Positions 35,889-45,096 are shown, counted from the stretch's first letter. The stretch: 64,000 nucleotides of DNA from FEN-299 sp963717945 (GCA_963717945.1 CAVQXT010000007.1:372001-436000); one strand, 5' to 3'. Translations and numbers: made by a program. The notes: generated from the sequence alone by a model not told the origin.

Positions 35889-37205
35889 ATGAACCGCACG
35901 CTCGATCCCGCTCGAACCAGTTGGCTCGAATCCGCCAACTCGCCGTCCACCGATTTCCCGATACAGAACCTGCCGTTCGGCGTGTTCAGGCGCGCCGGCA
36001 CCGGCGGGCCGGGCACGATTGGCGTGGCCATCGGTGACGACATCCTCGATGTCGGCGGCTGCCAGCAGGAGGCGCTGCTCGAAGGCCTGCCCGAACGGGT
36101 CAGACATGCCTGCCTGGAAACGGCGCTCAACACCCTGATGTCGCTGCCGCGCGTCGAGGTCACGGCACTGCGCGAACGCCTGAGCGACTTGCTCGCAGAA
36201 GGAACGGCCCAGCCACGCGAGCGCGAGCGGGTATCGCGACTCCTGGCAGCCCGGGGCGAGGCGGAGATGCTGCTGCCGTGCGCGATCGGCGACTACTCCG
36301 ACTTCTACGCGTCGATCGACCACGCCACCAACGTGGGGCGCCTGTTCCGCCCTGACAGCCCGCTGCTGCCGAACTACAAGTGGGTGCCTATCGGGTACCA
36401 CGGCCGCGCGTCGTCGATCGTGGTCAGCGGGACCGCCGTTCATCGGCCCGTCGGGCAGGTGCGGCCCCAGGGAGCCGGGGAGCCGCGCGTCGCGGCCAGC
36501 GCGCGCCTGGACTACGAGCTCGAGGTTGGCTGCTTTGTCGGCCCGGGGAACGAGCTCGGGCGGCGGATTCCGATCGATGAGGCGAACGACCACATCTTCG
36601 GGTTGTGCCTCGTGAACGACTGGTCGGCGCGCGACGTCCAGCAGTGGGAGTACCAGCCGCTCGGGCCCTTCCTGGCGAAGAGCTTTGCCACGACCATCTC
36701 GCCCTGGATCGTCACGCTGGACGCCCTCGAGCCGTTCCGCGTTCCGGCCTCGGCGCGGCCAGACGGCGATCCGCAGCCGTTGCCTTACCTCGATGGCGCC
36801 GGCAACCGGAATCGTGGTGGTATCGACGTGAAGCTGGCGGTAGGCATGCGGACCGGCAGGATGCGCGAGTTGGGCCACCCCGTGTCCTGGGTGAGCGAGT
36901 CCGAGTTCGCGCGGATGTACTGGACGTTCGAGCAGATGGTCGCGCACCACGCCAGCAACGGCTGCAACCTGCGTCCGGGCGACCTGATGGCAAGCGGCAC
37001 TGTGTCGGGCCCTTCGGAGCGCGAGCGCGGCTGCCTGCTGGAGCTGACGTCTGGGGGCCGCGCGCCGATTACCCTCGACGACGGGGAAGTCCGGACGTTC
37101 CTCGAGGACGGCGACGAAGTGGTCATCCGGGGCTCGTGCGAGCGTCCGGGACTGGTCCGGATCGGTCTGGGCGAATGCCGGGGCATCGTCCATCCGCCGC
37201 TGTGA
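35889..37205 (+). CDS. fahA: Fumarylacetoacetase
   Basis: 438 residues, close to the 420-residue eukaryotic and bacterial FAH length. The N-terminal SH3-like domain (DFPIQNLPFGVFR) and the catalytic domain are both present. The metal and active-site residues appear in SDFYASIDHATNVG, YELEVGCFVGPGNELGRRIP and FGLCLVNDWSARDVQQWEYQ. It cleaves fumarylacetoacetate to fumarate and acetoacetate, the last step of tyrosine breakdown. It starts 25 nt after the preceding gene. Confidence 0.94.
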   Translation: MNRTLDPARTSWLESANSPSTDFPIQNLPFGVFRRAGTGGPGTIGVAIGDDILDVGGCQQEALLEGLPERVRHACLETALNTLMSLPRVEVTALRERLSDLLAEGTAQPRERERVSRLLAARGEAEMLLPCAIGDYSDFYASIDHATNVGRLFRPDSPLLPNYKWVPIGYHGRASSIVVSGTAVHRPVGQVRPQGAGEPRVAASARLDYELEVGCFVGPGNELGRRIPIDEANDHIFGLCLVNDWSARDVQQWEYQPLGPFLAKSFATTISPWIVTLDALEPFRVPASARPDGDPQPLPYLDGAGNRNRGGIDVKLAVGMRTGRMRELGHPVSWVSESEFARMYWTFEQMVAHHASNGCNLRPGDLMASGTVSGPSERERGCLLELTSGGRAPITLDDGEVRTFLEDGDEVVIRGSCERPGLVRIGLGECRGIVHPPL

Positions 37206-37230
37206 CAGGGCGGCGAGTTGCAGGTATAGT
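37202..37230 (+). promoter_or_regulatory. Promoter of the DUF362 gene
   Basis: GTGACA (37202-37207, overlapping the fahA stop), a 17-bp spacer and TATAGT (37225-37230). It predicts a start near 37237, about 19 nt before the ATG, with AAGGAG at 37244-37249 inside the leader. Confidence 0.5.
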
Positions 37231-37255
37231 GAGGGCTTCCTCGAAGGAGCCACAC

Positions 37256-38239
37256 ATGTCTGCCGCCGATCGTGGTCTGACCCGCAGGGGTCTGTTGACA
37301 GGGATGCTCGGCGCGGCCGCCGCGGCGACGCTTGCGGGACGACGGGCCGACGGCGCGCCGGCCTCCCGCGTGCGGGTCGTCCGCGTGGAGTCGCCGAAGG
37401 TCTGGAACGGTGACGCGCGCGACCCCAAGGTCGTGGCCGCAATGGTCGAGCGGGGCGTGACCGCGCTCACCGGCCAGGCGAACGCCGCGGACGCGTGGCG
37501 CCAGTTCTTCACGCCGGGCATGCGCGTCGGCCTCAAGATCAACCTGCTCGGCCGGCCGCTCCTCTACACCGCGCGCGAAGTCACGGAGGCCGTGGCGGCG
37601 GGCGCGATCTCGGCGGGCGTGACGCCGTCGAACGTCATCGTGTGGGACCGCCACGCCGACCACTTCGGGCCGACCGTCTACAAGCCGGGCACCGGAAGGC
37701 TTGGCGAACGGATCAAGACGGGCGGGCGCTACGACAACACGAAACTCCTGCAGTCGTCGGGGGGGCCCTGCCCGCTCGACACGACGGTGGCCGAGACGGA
37801 CGTCACGGTGAACCTCCCCGTCATGAAGGATCACGGCGGCTCGGGCGTGACGCTCGCCCTCAAGAACATCGCGTTCGGCTGCTACAGCCACCACCGCCAG
37901 GCGCACGGCGGCAACTGCGACCCCTACATCGCCGAGGCGTACCAGCACTACCTGACCGAGACCCGGGTTCCGCTGATCGTCCTCGACGCCACCAGCGCCT
38001 GCTTCGACGACGGGCCGCAGCCCGGGAACCCGGATCTGATCTGGCGCGAGAACGCGGTCTACGTCGCCACCGACCCGGTCGCCCTCGACGTCGTGTGCCG
38101 CAAGGTCATCCTCGACAAGCGGAAGGCGGCCGGCCTCAGCGACAAGCTGCGCCAGTCGCGCCACATCGAGACGGCGGCGGGGAAGGGGCTCGGCGTTCTC
38201 GATCCGGGCCGGATCGACCTGGTGACGATCAGCGTGTGA
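37256..38239 (+). CDS. Tat-exported DUF362 protein
   Basis: 327 residues from the ATG at 37256 (AAGGAG 6 nt upstream). A twin-arginine signal (LTRRGLLTGMLGAAAAATLA) predicts folded export. The body is a DUF362 domain: GMRVGLKINLLGRPLLYTAR, VIVWDRHADH, VNLPVMKDHGGSGVTLALKN and VATDPVALDVVCRKVI. The usual 4Fe-4S CxxCxxC ferredoxin motif of many DUF362 proteins is absent. Function unknown. It follows fahA by 50 nt but has its own promoter, and is convergent with the PEGA gene 15 nt away. Confidence 0.85.
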   Translation: MSAADRGLTRRGLLTGMLGAAAAATLAGRRADGAPASRVRVVRVESPKVWNGDARDPKVVAAMVERGVTALTGQANAADAWRQFFTPGMRVGLKINLLGRPLLYTAREVTEAVAAGAISAGVTPSNVIVWDRHADHFGPTVYKPGTGRLGERIKTGGRYDNTKLLQSSGGPCPLDTTVAETDVTVNLPVMKDHGGSGVTLALKNIAFGCYSHHRQAHGGNCDPYIAEAYQHYLTETRVPLIVLDATSACFDDGPQPGNPDLIWRENAVYVATDPVALDVVCRKVILDKRKAAGLSDKLRQSRHIETAAGKGLGVLDPGRIDLVTISV

Positions 38240-38254
38240 CCGTCTGCGGCGCGG

Positions 38255-39061
38255 CTATTTCCTGCCCGCCACCTGCTGCCGGACCTTGTCCACGTTGCGG
38301 TGGAAGACGAACAGCGGGTCGGCGTTCTCGGCCTTCGTGGTGAAGTTGTACTGCTTGCCGCCGCGCTTCTTGATGACCAGGTTCTTCTTGAGATAGTCCA
38401 CCGCGAACGTCTCGATCTCCGCGTACTTCATCGTGAACGCGTCGCCCTTGTTGGTGGTCTCGTAGCGGATCCCCTGCGGGTCGGCGAGCAGCCGGCCCTC
38501 GCACGAGCCAAACGCGTGCTTGTGCACCACGTCCACCTTCTCGTTCAGGCGGACCTCCTTGAACCTGACCATCACGTCGGCCGGGCCGGCGGCGACGTCG
38601 ATGTCGTTCGAGTAGCCGTCGAACCCCTCCGCCGTCAGGTTCAGGTGGTGCGGGCCCGGCGCGACGCCGGTCGCCGTGGTCGGCGTGTTGCCGATGAAGT
38701 TCCGGTCCAGGAAGACCATGGCCCCGGCGACGTCGCTGTCGATGTGCAGCTCGCCCGTCGTCGGGGCAGCCGGTGTGGCGGGCGCCGCGGGGGGCGGGGC
38801 CCCGGCCTTCCGGGCCGGCCTCGGTTTCGGCGCGGGCGTCGTCTCGGGAGCGGCAGGAGCGCTCGCGGCTGGCGCTGGTGCGGCGACCGGCGCCGGCGTC
38901 CTGGCAACCGGGGCTTCTCGGGGCGGGGCCGGGGCCGCGAGCCTCCAGATGCCGAACGCGGCGGCCGCGGCCGCGGCTACGACGAGAAGCGCGATCACTC
39001 CGGCGGGCGGCCGTCGAGTCCCGGACTCCGGATCGGGCGGCCGTTCCTGTTCTTCGCTCAT
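38255..39061 (-). CDS. Membrane-anchored PEGA-domain protein
   Basis: 268 residues from the ATG at 39061, 7 nt after the guaA stop; the guaA end supplies GGGAG as ribosome-binding site. One membrane helix near 20-42 (VIALLVVAAAAAAAFGIWRL) is followed by a long Pro/Ala linker (about 45-100), then a PEGA domain (ELHIDSDVAGAMVFLDRNFI, GPHHLNLTAEGFDGYSND) and a C-terminal beta-rich region (CEGRLLADPQGIRYETTN, FTMKYAEIETFAVDYLKKN) that resembles a PH-like or GRAM fold. Envelope or cell-surface function is probable; the partner is unknown. Confidence 0.75.
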   Translation of the reverse strand: MSEEQERPPDPESGTRRPPAGVIALLVVAAAAAAAFGIWRLAAPAPPREAPVARTPAPVAAPAPAASAPAAPETTPAPKPRPARKAGAPPPAAPATPAAPTTGELHIDSDVAGAMVFLDRNFIGNTPTTATGVAPGPHHLNLTAEGFDGYSNDIDVAAGPADVMVRFKEVRLNEKVDVVHKHAFGSCEGRLLADPQGIRYETTNKGDAFTMKYAEIETFAVDYLKKNLVIKKRGGKQYNFTTKAENADPLFVFHRNVDKVRQQVAGRK

Positions 39062-39068
39062 CGGGCGT

Positions 39069-40901
39069 CTACTCCCATTCAATGGTGCCCGGGGGCTTCG
39101 ACGTGACGTCGAGCGCGAGGCCGGCGACGCCCGGCAGGGCGAGGATCGCCGATCGCAGCTCGTCGAGCAGCGCGTCGGGCAGCGCCGCGGGCAGCGCCGT
39201 CATCCCGCGCTCGGAGAGAATCGGCCTCACGATCACGAGCTCGCGGCCGACGCCATCGAGTTCGAGCGGCACGAGGACCGTGGGGCACTGCCAGACCGTG
39301 TCGTAGAGGCCGTGCCGTCTCAAACCGTCCATCACGATGGCGTCCGCCTCGCGCAGCAGGTCCAGCCGCTCGCGCGCCATGGCCGCGGCCACCGGGCGGG
39401 CCCTGGCCGGCATCTTCGGCCCCAGGTTCCAGATGCAGCGGTTCAGACCGGGCACCTGCTTCAGGATCATGCCCGCCGCTTCGAGCGTCCGGTCCCAGCC
39501 GACCGCGCCGCCCAGCATGACGGGGTGCTCGTAGGCGCGAAGATCCGCCTTCACGCCAACCGAGCGGATCGGCAGCACGAGGGCCTGCAGCCCATACTCC
39601 GCGGCCAGGGCGGACGCCATCGGCTCGACCTGGTCGAAGTTCTCGCGGTCCTCGACGCCGGCCGAGCAGAGCAGCCTCACGCCGAGGCCGGGGCCGGGGA
39701 ACGGGTGCCGCCAGATCATGTCGTGCGGGATGCCGAGCTGCTCGCCGAGTTCCCGGACCTCCACCTTGTAGAGCTGCGACAGCGGCTCCACGACCCGCCC
39801 CGCCTCGATCATCCGCTCGATCACCGGGACGCGGTTGTGGTGCGTCTTGATCGTGTCGGCCCGCTTGGTCCCGCCGGTCTCGATCGTGTCCGGATAGATC
39901 GTCCCCTGGCCGAGCAGGTGCCCCTCGATCCCCAGCCGCCGCGCCTCGCGCTCGAACACCTCCACGAACGTGTCGCCGATGATCTGCCGCTTGCGCTCCG
40001 GCTCGACCGCGCCCGAGAGCGCCTGCAGGAACACGTCGCTCGCGTCCACGAAGTGGATGTGGGCGCCGAGCCCGAGCGCGCGCAGCGTGTCGAGGACGGC
40101 CCGGCTCTCGCCCTTCCGCATCAGGCCGTTGTCCACGTGCAGCAGGTGCAGGCGGTCGGGGCCGATCGCGAGGGCGAACAGCTTGGCCGCCACGGTCGAA
40201 TCGACGCCGCCCGACGCGAGCAGGAACACCGACCCTTCGCCGACTTCCGCGCGCACGCGCTCGACCTGGTCCTCGAGATACCGCTCCATCGTCCACGACG
40301 GCGTGCAGCCGCAGATGCCGAGGACGAAATTGGCGATCATCTCGTGGCCGTGCACCGTGTCGTCGACCTCGGGGTGGAACTGGAAGCCGTAGCGGCGCAG
40401 GCGATCGGAGCCAATCGCGGCATAGCGGTGCCCGCCGCCCTCGCTCTCGCCGAGCACCGTGTAGCCGAGCTCCTCGAACCCCTCGCCGACCCGGACCACC
40501 GAGTCGTAGTGGCTCATGAACACCGGCTCGACCGGCGCCAGGCCGCGGAACAGCGGGTGGTCGTGGGCGATGTGCAGGCTGGCGCGTCCCCACTCGCGCC
40601 CGCCGTGCACGACCTCGCCGCCGTAGTGCTTGGCGATCTCCTGGTGGCCGAAGCAGAAGCCGAGGATCGGGATGTCGAGGTCGTAGATCGCCTTGGTGTA
40701 CCCGGAGTCCTCGCCGAAGGACGAGAAGCTCGGGCTCCCCGACAGGATGATTCCCCGATAAGCGGCGAACATGTCGATGGGGTCGTCGGGCTGGCGGATC
40801 TCGGCGAGCACGCGCAGGCGGCGGACCTTGGTCGCGATGAGGTGCGCGTACTGGCCGCCGAAATCGACGACCGCGATCTGCCCGTGCGAGAGGTTTGCCA
40901 T
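39069..40901 (-). CDS. guaA: GMP synthase (glutamine-hydrolysing), eukaryote-like long form
   Basis: 610 residues against about 525 in E. coli. The class I amidotransferase has Cys83 (GFCFGHQ), His176 and Glu178 (QFHPEVDDT). The ATP pyrophosphatase loop SGGVDS is at 230-235. After RHPFPGPGLGVRLLC there is an extra dimerisation-like unit (LVLPIRSVGVKADLRAYEHP, then VPGLNRCIWNLGPKM) before the normal one ending SKPPGTIEWE. This matches the two-subdomain arrangement of human GMP synthase. It aminates XMP to GMP. A TACAAT -10 lies 8 nt before the ATG with no Shine-Dalgarno. Confidence 0.92.
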   Translation of the reverse strand: MANLSHGQIAVVDFGGQYAHLIATKVRRLRVLAEIRQPDDPIDMFAAYRGIILSGSPSFSSFGEDSGYTKAIYDLDIPILGFCFGHQEIAKHYGGEVVHGGREWGRASLHIAHDHPLFRGLAPVEPVFMSHYDSVVRVGEGFEELGYTVLGESEGGGHRYAAIGSDRLRRYGFQFHPEVDDTVHGHEMIANFVLGICGCTPSWTMERYLEDQVERVRAEVGEGSVFLLASGGVDSTVAAKLFALAIGPDRLHLLHVDNGLMRKGESRAVLDTLRALGLGAHIHFVDASDVFLQALSGAVEPERKRQIIGDTFVEVFEREARRLGIEGHLLGQGTIYPDTIETGGTKRADTIKTHHNRVPVIERMIEAGRVVEPLSQLYKVEVRELGEQLGIPHDMIWRHPFPGPGLGVRLLCSAGVEDRENFDQVEPMASALAAEYGLQALVLPIRSVGVKADLRAYEHPVMLGGAVGWDRTLEAAGMILKQVPGLNRCIWNLGPKMPARARPVAAAMARERLDLLREADAIVMDGLRRHGLYDTVWQCPTVLVPLELDGVGRELVIVRPILSERGMTALPAALPDALLDELRSAILALPGVAGLALDVTSKPPGTIEWE

Positions 40902-40970
40902 GACCCGCTATTGTACCGCGTCACCCGTCCCGGCCGTTCCGGCTTTGGCAGGCCAGGAGGCGGGCCCCCC

Positions 40971-41055
40971 GGAGCCTTGAGCCCTGAGCCTTGAGCCGTC
41001 TTTCCCTGAGCCCTGAGCCTCTTGGCCTGGGCCTTGGGCTTCCTGCCTCGAGCCT
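40971..41055. repeat. Heptanucleotide repeat array (GCCCTGA type)
   Basis: Units GCCTTGA (40974-40980), GCCCTGA, GCCTTGA follow one another, and after a short gap another CCCTGAGCCCTGAGCC stretch and degenerate units run up to the stop codon of the Uma2 gene. It is the same motif, in the same or reverse sense, as the array at 9556-9626. It lies between the Uma2 stop and the guaA promoter. Confidence 0.7.
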
Positions 41056-41631
41056 TCAGTCCACCCACAGATTGGCGAGCGCCAGCTCGACTTGGGCGAA
41101 CGGCTCGGCGCGGACCGTCTCGGCTCCGGAGTGCGAAGCGAGGATGGTCCAGCGGCCCGCTTCGAGGCACAGCACTTCGAGCATTCGTGCGAGCGGGTCC
41201 ACCAGCCAGATGTGAGGCACGCCCTCTCGTGCGTAAATGGCAAGCTTCCGCGTCCGGTCGAGCGACGCGGTTGACGGCGAGATGATCTCGCACAGCCAGT
41301 CGGGCGCCAGCTCGAAGTAGGCCTTCTCCGGGATCGAGGGCATGCGCGTCCGGCGCCAGCCCGCGTAGTCCGGCACCACGACGTCGGCCGCGAGGTGAAT
41401 TTCGGGTTCGGGGAGGATCCACCAGCCGCCGGGGCCGCCGCGGCCGAAATCAAAGGGACTGCCGAGAAGCACGCCGAGCGCTCGCTCGGCAACGGCATGC
41501 CGCGGCGCCGGCCGGGGGGACGCGTGCAGCTCTCCGCCCACGATCTCGGCCACCAGGTTGTCGGGGAGTTTGACGAGATCCTCGTACGTCGCCTGGCGAT
41601 CGAACGGCGGGACCCGTGCCACGGCTCGCAT
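41056..41631 (-). CDS. Uma2-family (DUF820) PD-(D/E)XK nuclease-like protein
   Basis: 191 residues from the ATG at 41631, or 188 from the GTG at 41622. The Uma2 layout is clear: AEIVGGELHASPRPAPRHAV, the nuclease core EPEIHLAADVVVPDYAGWRR, and LAPDWLCEIISPSTASLDR, then KLAIYAREGVPHIWLVDP. Members are restriction-like folds of unknown role, often expanded in multicellular or large-genome bacteria. A TACAAT -10 at 41630-41635 overlaps the ATG and ends 7 nt before the GTG, so a leaderless GTG start is more likely. Confidence 0.82.
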   Translation of the reverse strand: MRAVARVPPFDRQATYEDLVKLPDNLVAEIVGGELHASPRPAPRHAVAERALGVLLGSPFDFGRGGPGGWWILPEPEIHLAADVVVPDYAGWRRTRMPSIPEKAYFELAPDWLCEIISPSTASLDRTRKLAIYAREGVPHIWLVDPLARMLEVLCLEAGRWTILASHSGAETVRAEPFAQVELALANLWVD

Positions 41632-41744
41632 TGTACATCGTCGTCACTGCATGCAGCGTGCCGCAGAGCCACGAGGACTTGCATGAGGAACGGTGAGACG
41701 GACCAGCCGTCAGGCTGTCTCTGCCATGCGCCGGGTGAAGGGGC

Positions 41745-43499
41745 ATGGCGAAACCTGCAGGGCGTTTGGGCTGCCCGCCGTGGGGCGAGTCCGGCGCCCT
41801 GCGCAAACCGAGTCGGTCAGCTCTCGTCGACTCGCGTGGCACAACTCCTGCACCCTGGCGCCAGGTGGCTCACGCGTCGGATTCATACCGGGCTCGCCGC
41901 CCGGGCCAGAGCGTCCTGTACCGCGTGGTGCGCGATCACCTGGAGACGTTCTGCGTGCAGTCCGCGGGGCTGAGGGGCGGACAGGGGCTGCCGCGGTTCG
42001 TGGAGGAGGAGTTTCGCGCGTACCTGCGCTGTGGGTGGCTGGCGGCCGGCTTCGCGCGCTTCCGGTGCCCGGCGTGCGGCACGGACCGGCTCGTCGCGTT
42101 CTCCTGCAAGGGGCGCGGCTTCTGTCCGAGCTGCGGGGCCCGGCGCATGACGGCACTCACCGCTCACATGGTCGACCAGGTGTTTCCGCCCGTCCCCGTC
42201 CGCCAGTGGGTTCTGAGCCTGCCGCACCGCGTGCGCTATCTCCTCGCGTGGGACCACGACCTCTGCCGGGCGGTTACCGGTGTCTTCGTTCGGGCGGTGA
42301 TGGGATGTCTCCGCGACCGGGCTGCACGGTGCGGCGTGGCCGAAGGGCGGAGCGGCGCGGTGGCCATCGTCCAGCGATTCGGAGCGGCGCTGAACCTCAA
42401 CGTCCACATCCACGCGCTGGTGTTGGACGGCGTGTTCGTCGCGACCGCGAACGGCCCTCCGGCGTTCCGTGGGGGACCTCCGCCGTCCGACCAGGACGTG
42501 GCCGAGGTGCTCGAGGTGGTGCGCCGACGTCTGGAGCGCCTGCTCGACAGGCGTGGGTACGGCATCGACGACGACGGGTTCGCACCGGACCAGTGGGCGG
42601 AGGAGGCGCCCGTGTTGGCGGCACTGGGCGCCGCGGCGGTGCTGGGCCGCGCCGCGACGGGGCCGAGGGCCGGAGCGCCGCTCCGGCGCGTGGGTGATGA
42701 GCGTCCGAATGGAGATAGGCTTGAAGCGCCCAACACCCCTTGCCACGCCCGCCAGTGCGGGTTCGACCTGCACGCGGGCGTCGTCGCGCCTGCGGCTCAC
42801 CGTCACCGTCTCGAGCGGCTGTGCCGTTACGGGTTGCGGCCTCCGGTTGCCGAGGAGCGGCTGCAGGCGACGCCCGACGGGCAGGTGCTGGTCCGCCTGA
42901 GGCACCGCTGGAGCGATGGCACGACCCACATCCTGTTCGAGCCAATGGAGCTGCTGGAACGGCTCGCCGTGATCACTCCGCGGCCGCGCGTCAACCTGGT
43001 TTTGTACTACGGTGTGCTAGCGCCCCGCGCGGCCTGGCGGGCGGCAATCGTTGGCGACCGCGCCGCCACCGCACGCGGCGGTGCCAATGCTTCGCCCGAA
43101 GACGGTGTCGCGGGCGCCCGTTCGGAACGGCCTTGCTGGACCGACCCGGCCGCCCGCTCGTGGGCCGCGCTGATGCGACGCGCGTTCGGCTTCGACGTTC
43201 TGGCGTGCCCGCGTTGCGGTCACGGGATGCGGCTCATCGCGCTCATCGAGCAGGCGGAGGTGATCCGCCGGATCCTCCGGCATCTTGGCGAGCCCACCGA
43301 GGTGCCCGCCCCGGCGCCGGCACGGGCGCCGCCGCTTCTCGACCTTGCTCGGGGCGGCCCTGAACGAGGCCCTCGACTCTGGTCGGGGCGAGTCGAAGGG
43401 CCGCTCATTGCTGCTGAATGCGAGGGCCCGGAGGAGGACGACGTGCCCGGCATCCGGTACCTCCGAGAGCCCGCACCGGATTACGACGACCCGTGTTGA
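41745..43499 (+). mobile_element. IS91-family HUH transposase gene
   Basis: Up to 584 residues; family similarity begins at SDSYRARRPGQSVLYRVVRD (about 41877), so the true start may be the GTG at 41865. The N-terminal zinc-binding domain shows RCPACGTDRLVAFSCKGRG and FCPSCGARRM. The Y2-type catalytic core has VRQWVLSLPHRVRYLLAWDH and the HUH motif in LNLNVHIHALVLDGVF. Then follow HILFEPMELLERLAVITPRP and a zinc-like CPRCGHGMRLIALIEQ. IS91 elements transpose by rolling circle and can carry adjacent DNA by one-ended transposition. The last 50 codons contain a degenerate copy of the repeat found four times downstream. Confidence 0.85.
43353..43405 (+). repeat. Degenerate fifth copy of the island repeat, inside the transposase gene
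   Basis: These 53 bp match 43633-43685 (left part of repeat copy 1) at about 46 positions, including the near-palindromic CTCGAC-CTG-TCGGGGCGAGTCGAAG block. It lies within the transposase coding end, linking the downstream repeats to this element. Confidence 0.6.
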
Positions 43500-43596
43500 G
43501 GGGATTCGAACCCGGCCGCCCGCGCCAGGCCGGGGGAGGTGCGGGCGCGCGATGAATCAGCGCTTGTCTTCCTTCCGCGCGGCGCGATAATACGCC

Positions 43597-43775
43597 CTGT
43601 GTGAGAGTGGCGCGGCTGTGTGAGAGTGGCGCGGCGGCCCTGAGCGCGCCCCTCGACCCTGCTCGGGGCGAGTCGAAGAGCCGCGAAGCCCGGTCGCCAG
43701 CGTCTGAGAACGCACGTTATGTTCACCGCCGCGCAAGCGCCGGCAGGCCGAGGCCGCTAATGCGGCCTATTGGCT
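43597..43775 (+). repeat. Island repeat copy 1 (179 bp; contains the 126-bp core)
   Basis: Identical by eye to 45097-45275, exactly 1500 bp away. It starts with two tandem 19-bp units (TGTGTGAGAGTGGCGCGGC) and contains the 126-bp core at 43649-43774 that also occurs at 46750-46875 and 48733-48858. The core begins with a cruciform-like CTCGACCCTGCTCGGGGCGA block and ends GCGGCCTATTGGC. It begins 97 bp after the transposase stop. Confidence 0.9.
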
Positions 43776-43807
43776 GCCAATTGCAAGCATGGCGATCCGG
43801 GGTGCAA

Positions 43808-44326
43808 ATGAGTGGGAACTCCTGGTGGATCAGCGGCATCGTGGTCATTGCCCTTCGGATCCTCGCCCTAGAAGCCGCACAGGCCAAGTCGTCGAGAGTG
43901 GGAAACACGATCGTCTTTCGAGCGGCGAGAGGATTCCGATCCATCTTAGCCATCGGCATTCCGGTGTTGCTCTACTTAGCTGTGAGGGCCGTCGGGAACG
44001 AAGAAACCTGGCTAATCGTTGTAGGCGTTGTGCTGACGTTATGCTGCTTATTTGCTTGGCCCGTCACGATCACAGTCGACGAGGCTTGTGTCGCTCGGCA
44101 CCTGTGGTGGAGGCGGGCGTTGCGCATTCCGTGGGAGTCGGTCGTCACCCTCGAAAAGGGTGCGGCCGGCGACTTGACAGTCTACGCGGCGGACGGGAGG
44201 CGCATCGAGTTCTCAGGGATGCACGTCGATCCTGGACGCTTCCAGGCAGAGGTATTGAAGAGGGCGAAGCTGGATGCCCCGACTGATAAGAGCGCGCCCG
44301 CCACGCTTGGAGGCCGGCTTCGCTAA
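43808..44326 (+). CDS. Membrane protein with bacterial PH-like domain
   Basis: 172 residues from the ATG at 43808; the frame is open upstream only through the repeat. Hydrophobic segments near 8-24, 43-60 and 67-85 (TWLIVVGVVLTLCCLFAW) are followed by a PH-like domain (ITVDEACVARHLWWRRALRI, PWESVVTLEKGAAGDLTVYA, then FQAEVLKRA). The layout suits a membrane immunity protein or a general bacterial PH protein. It directly follows repeat copy 1, and no toxin is adjacent, so it could be an orphan immunity gene; that is inference. Confidence 0.6.
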   Translation: MSGNSWWISGIVVIALRILALEAAQAKSSRVGNTIVFRAARGFRSILAIGIPVLLYLAVRAVGNEETWLIVVGVVLTLCCLFAWPVTITVDEACVARHLWWRRALRIPWESVVTLEKGAAGDLTVYAADGRRIEFSGMHVDPGRFQAEVLKRAKLDAPTDKSAPATLGGRLR

Positions 44327-44830
44327 GCGTCCGCCTAACATGCGGGCTGCAGGGGGCCGCGTCCCTAGGCGGCCCTCCAGTTCAAGAAGACGAAGACCCC
44401 ATGCGCCGTTCGTGCCGGTACCGGCTGACTTCCATTGCGGTAAGCGCGCGTCACGACGGGCTCGGTGCTCTCGGGTGGGTGTGAACCGAACAGTGACAAA
44501 TCACCGGTAACCCGAGCAGGCGGTCTGGGTCTCGCCGCGATCACGGGCCATCTCCGCTGGTGCCGGCCGGCTGGCGGCTCTTGGCTTTGAATTGCCCCGA
44601 CGAGAGCTACCGCAGACTACTGGTGGATCTATCCTCAGTGGACAGCCGCTTGGAGCGGGTTCCTTGGCGAGATTAGTGAAAGTGCTGTGCTTGGATGCGC
44701 TGCGCATGGCGGCGCTCGCGCGAGGTTGCGGGATGACGACGTCTTCCGGCAGAGGAGAGGGAGGCGGATCCCGGGTGTCGTCGGGTGTGTACTCGCGAAA
44801 TCGCGATTATGTTCGCGGGCTCCGACAGGC
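44327..44830. other. Spacer with no convincing gene
   Basis: About 500 bp between the PH-domain gene and the HTH fragment. Short open frames on both strands have no recognisable protein sequence. A CGCCTAAC at 44334-44341 looks like one half of an integron attC site, but no matching GTTRRRY partner was found downstream. It is probably decayed cassette DNA. Confidence 0.5.
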
Positions 44831-45070
44831 TCAGCGCGGTTGGTGCTTCACCCCGGCGTCCTCGTTGTCGAATGTCGGCACCTTCGACCGCGGCGGCAAG
44901 CGGTGACCCGCTGCCTTCCTTGCCCAGTAGCCGCGAGGCGGCTTCGGGATCCTGAGACAGCGGCAGACTTTGGCGATGGCCACTCCGGAGACTCCGTATC
45001 GAGCGGCGACCTTCTCGGCTGGCTCTGACCAGATCTCTTCGTACAGCTTCTGCCGATCGAAGCGGAGCAT
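44831..45070 (-). CDS. Short HTH-like protein, probably a truncated fragment
   Basis: 79 residues from the ATG at 45070 (MLRFDRQKLYEEIWSEPAEK, then VAARYGVSGVAIAKVCRCLR and IPKPPRGYWARKAAG). This HTH-like module is normally the N-terminal part of hypothetical proteins of a few hundred residues; here the protein stops shortly after it. The frame is open upstream into repeat copy 2, whose edge lies 26 bp from the ATG. Function unknown; DNA binding is inferred from the helix-turn-helix pattern. Confidence 0.5.
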   Translation of the reverse strand: MLRFDRQKLYEEIWSEPAEKVAARYGVSGVAIAKVCRCLRIPKPPRGYWARKAAGHRLPPRSKVPTFDNEDAGVKHQPR

Positions 45071-45096
45071 CCATAGTGCCGGCTTCGGGCGCTCTT

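Noticed and set aside
43500..43520. A sequence whose complement resembles a tRNA T-arm (GGGTTCGAATCCCC)
   Set aside because: Only the loop fits; the T-stem has mismatches and no acceptor, anticodon or D arm can be found next to it.
44334..44341. CGCCTAAC resembling half of an integron attC site
   Set aside because: No matching GTTRRRY site within about 150 bp downstream, no integrase, and the island's repeated cores do not have attC structure.
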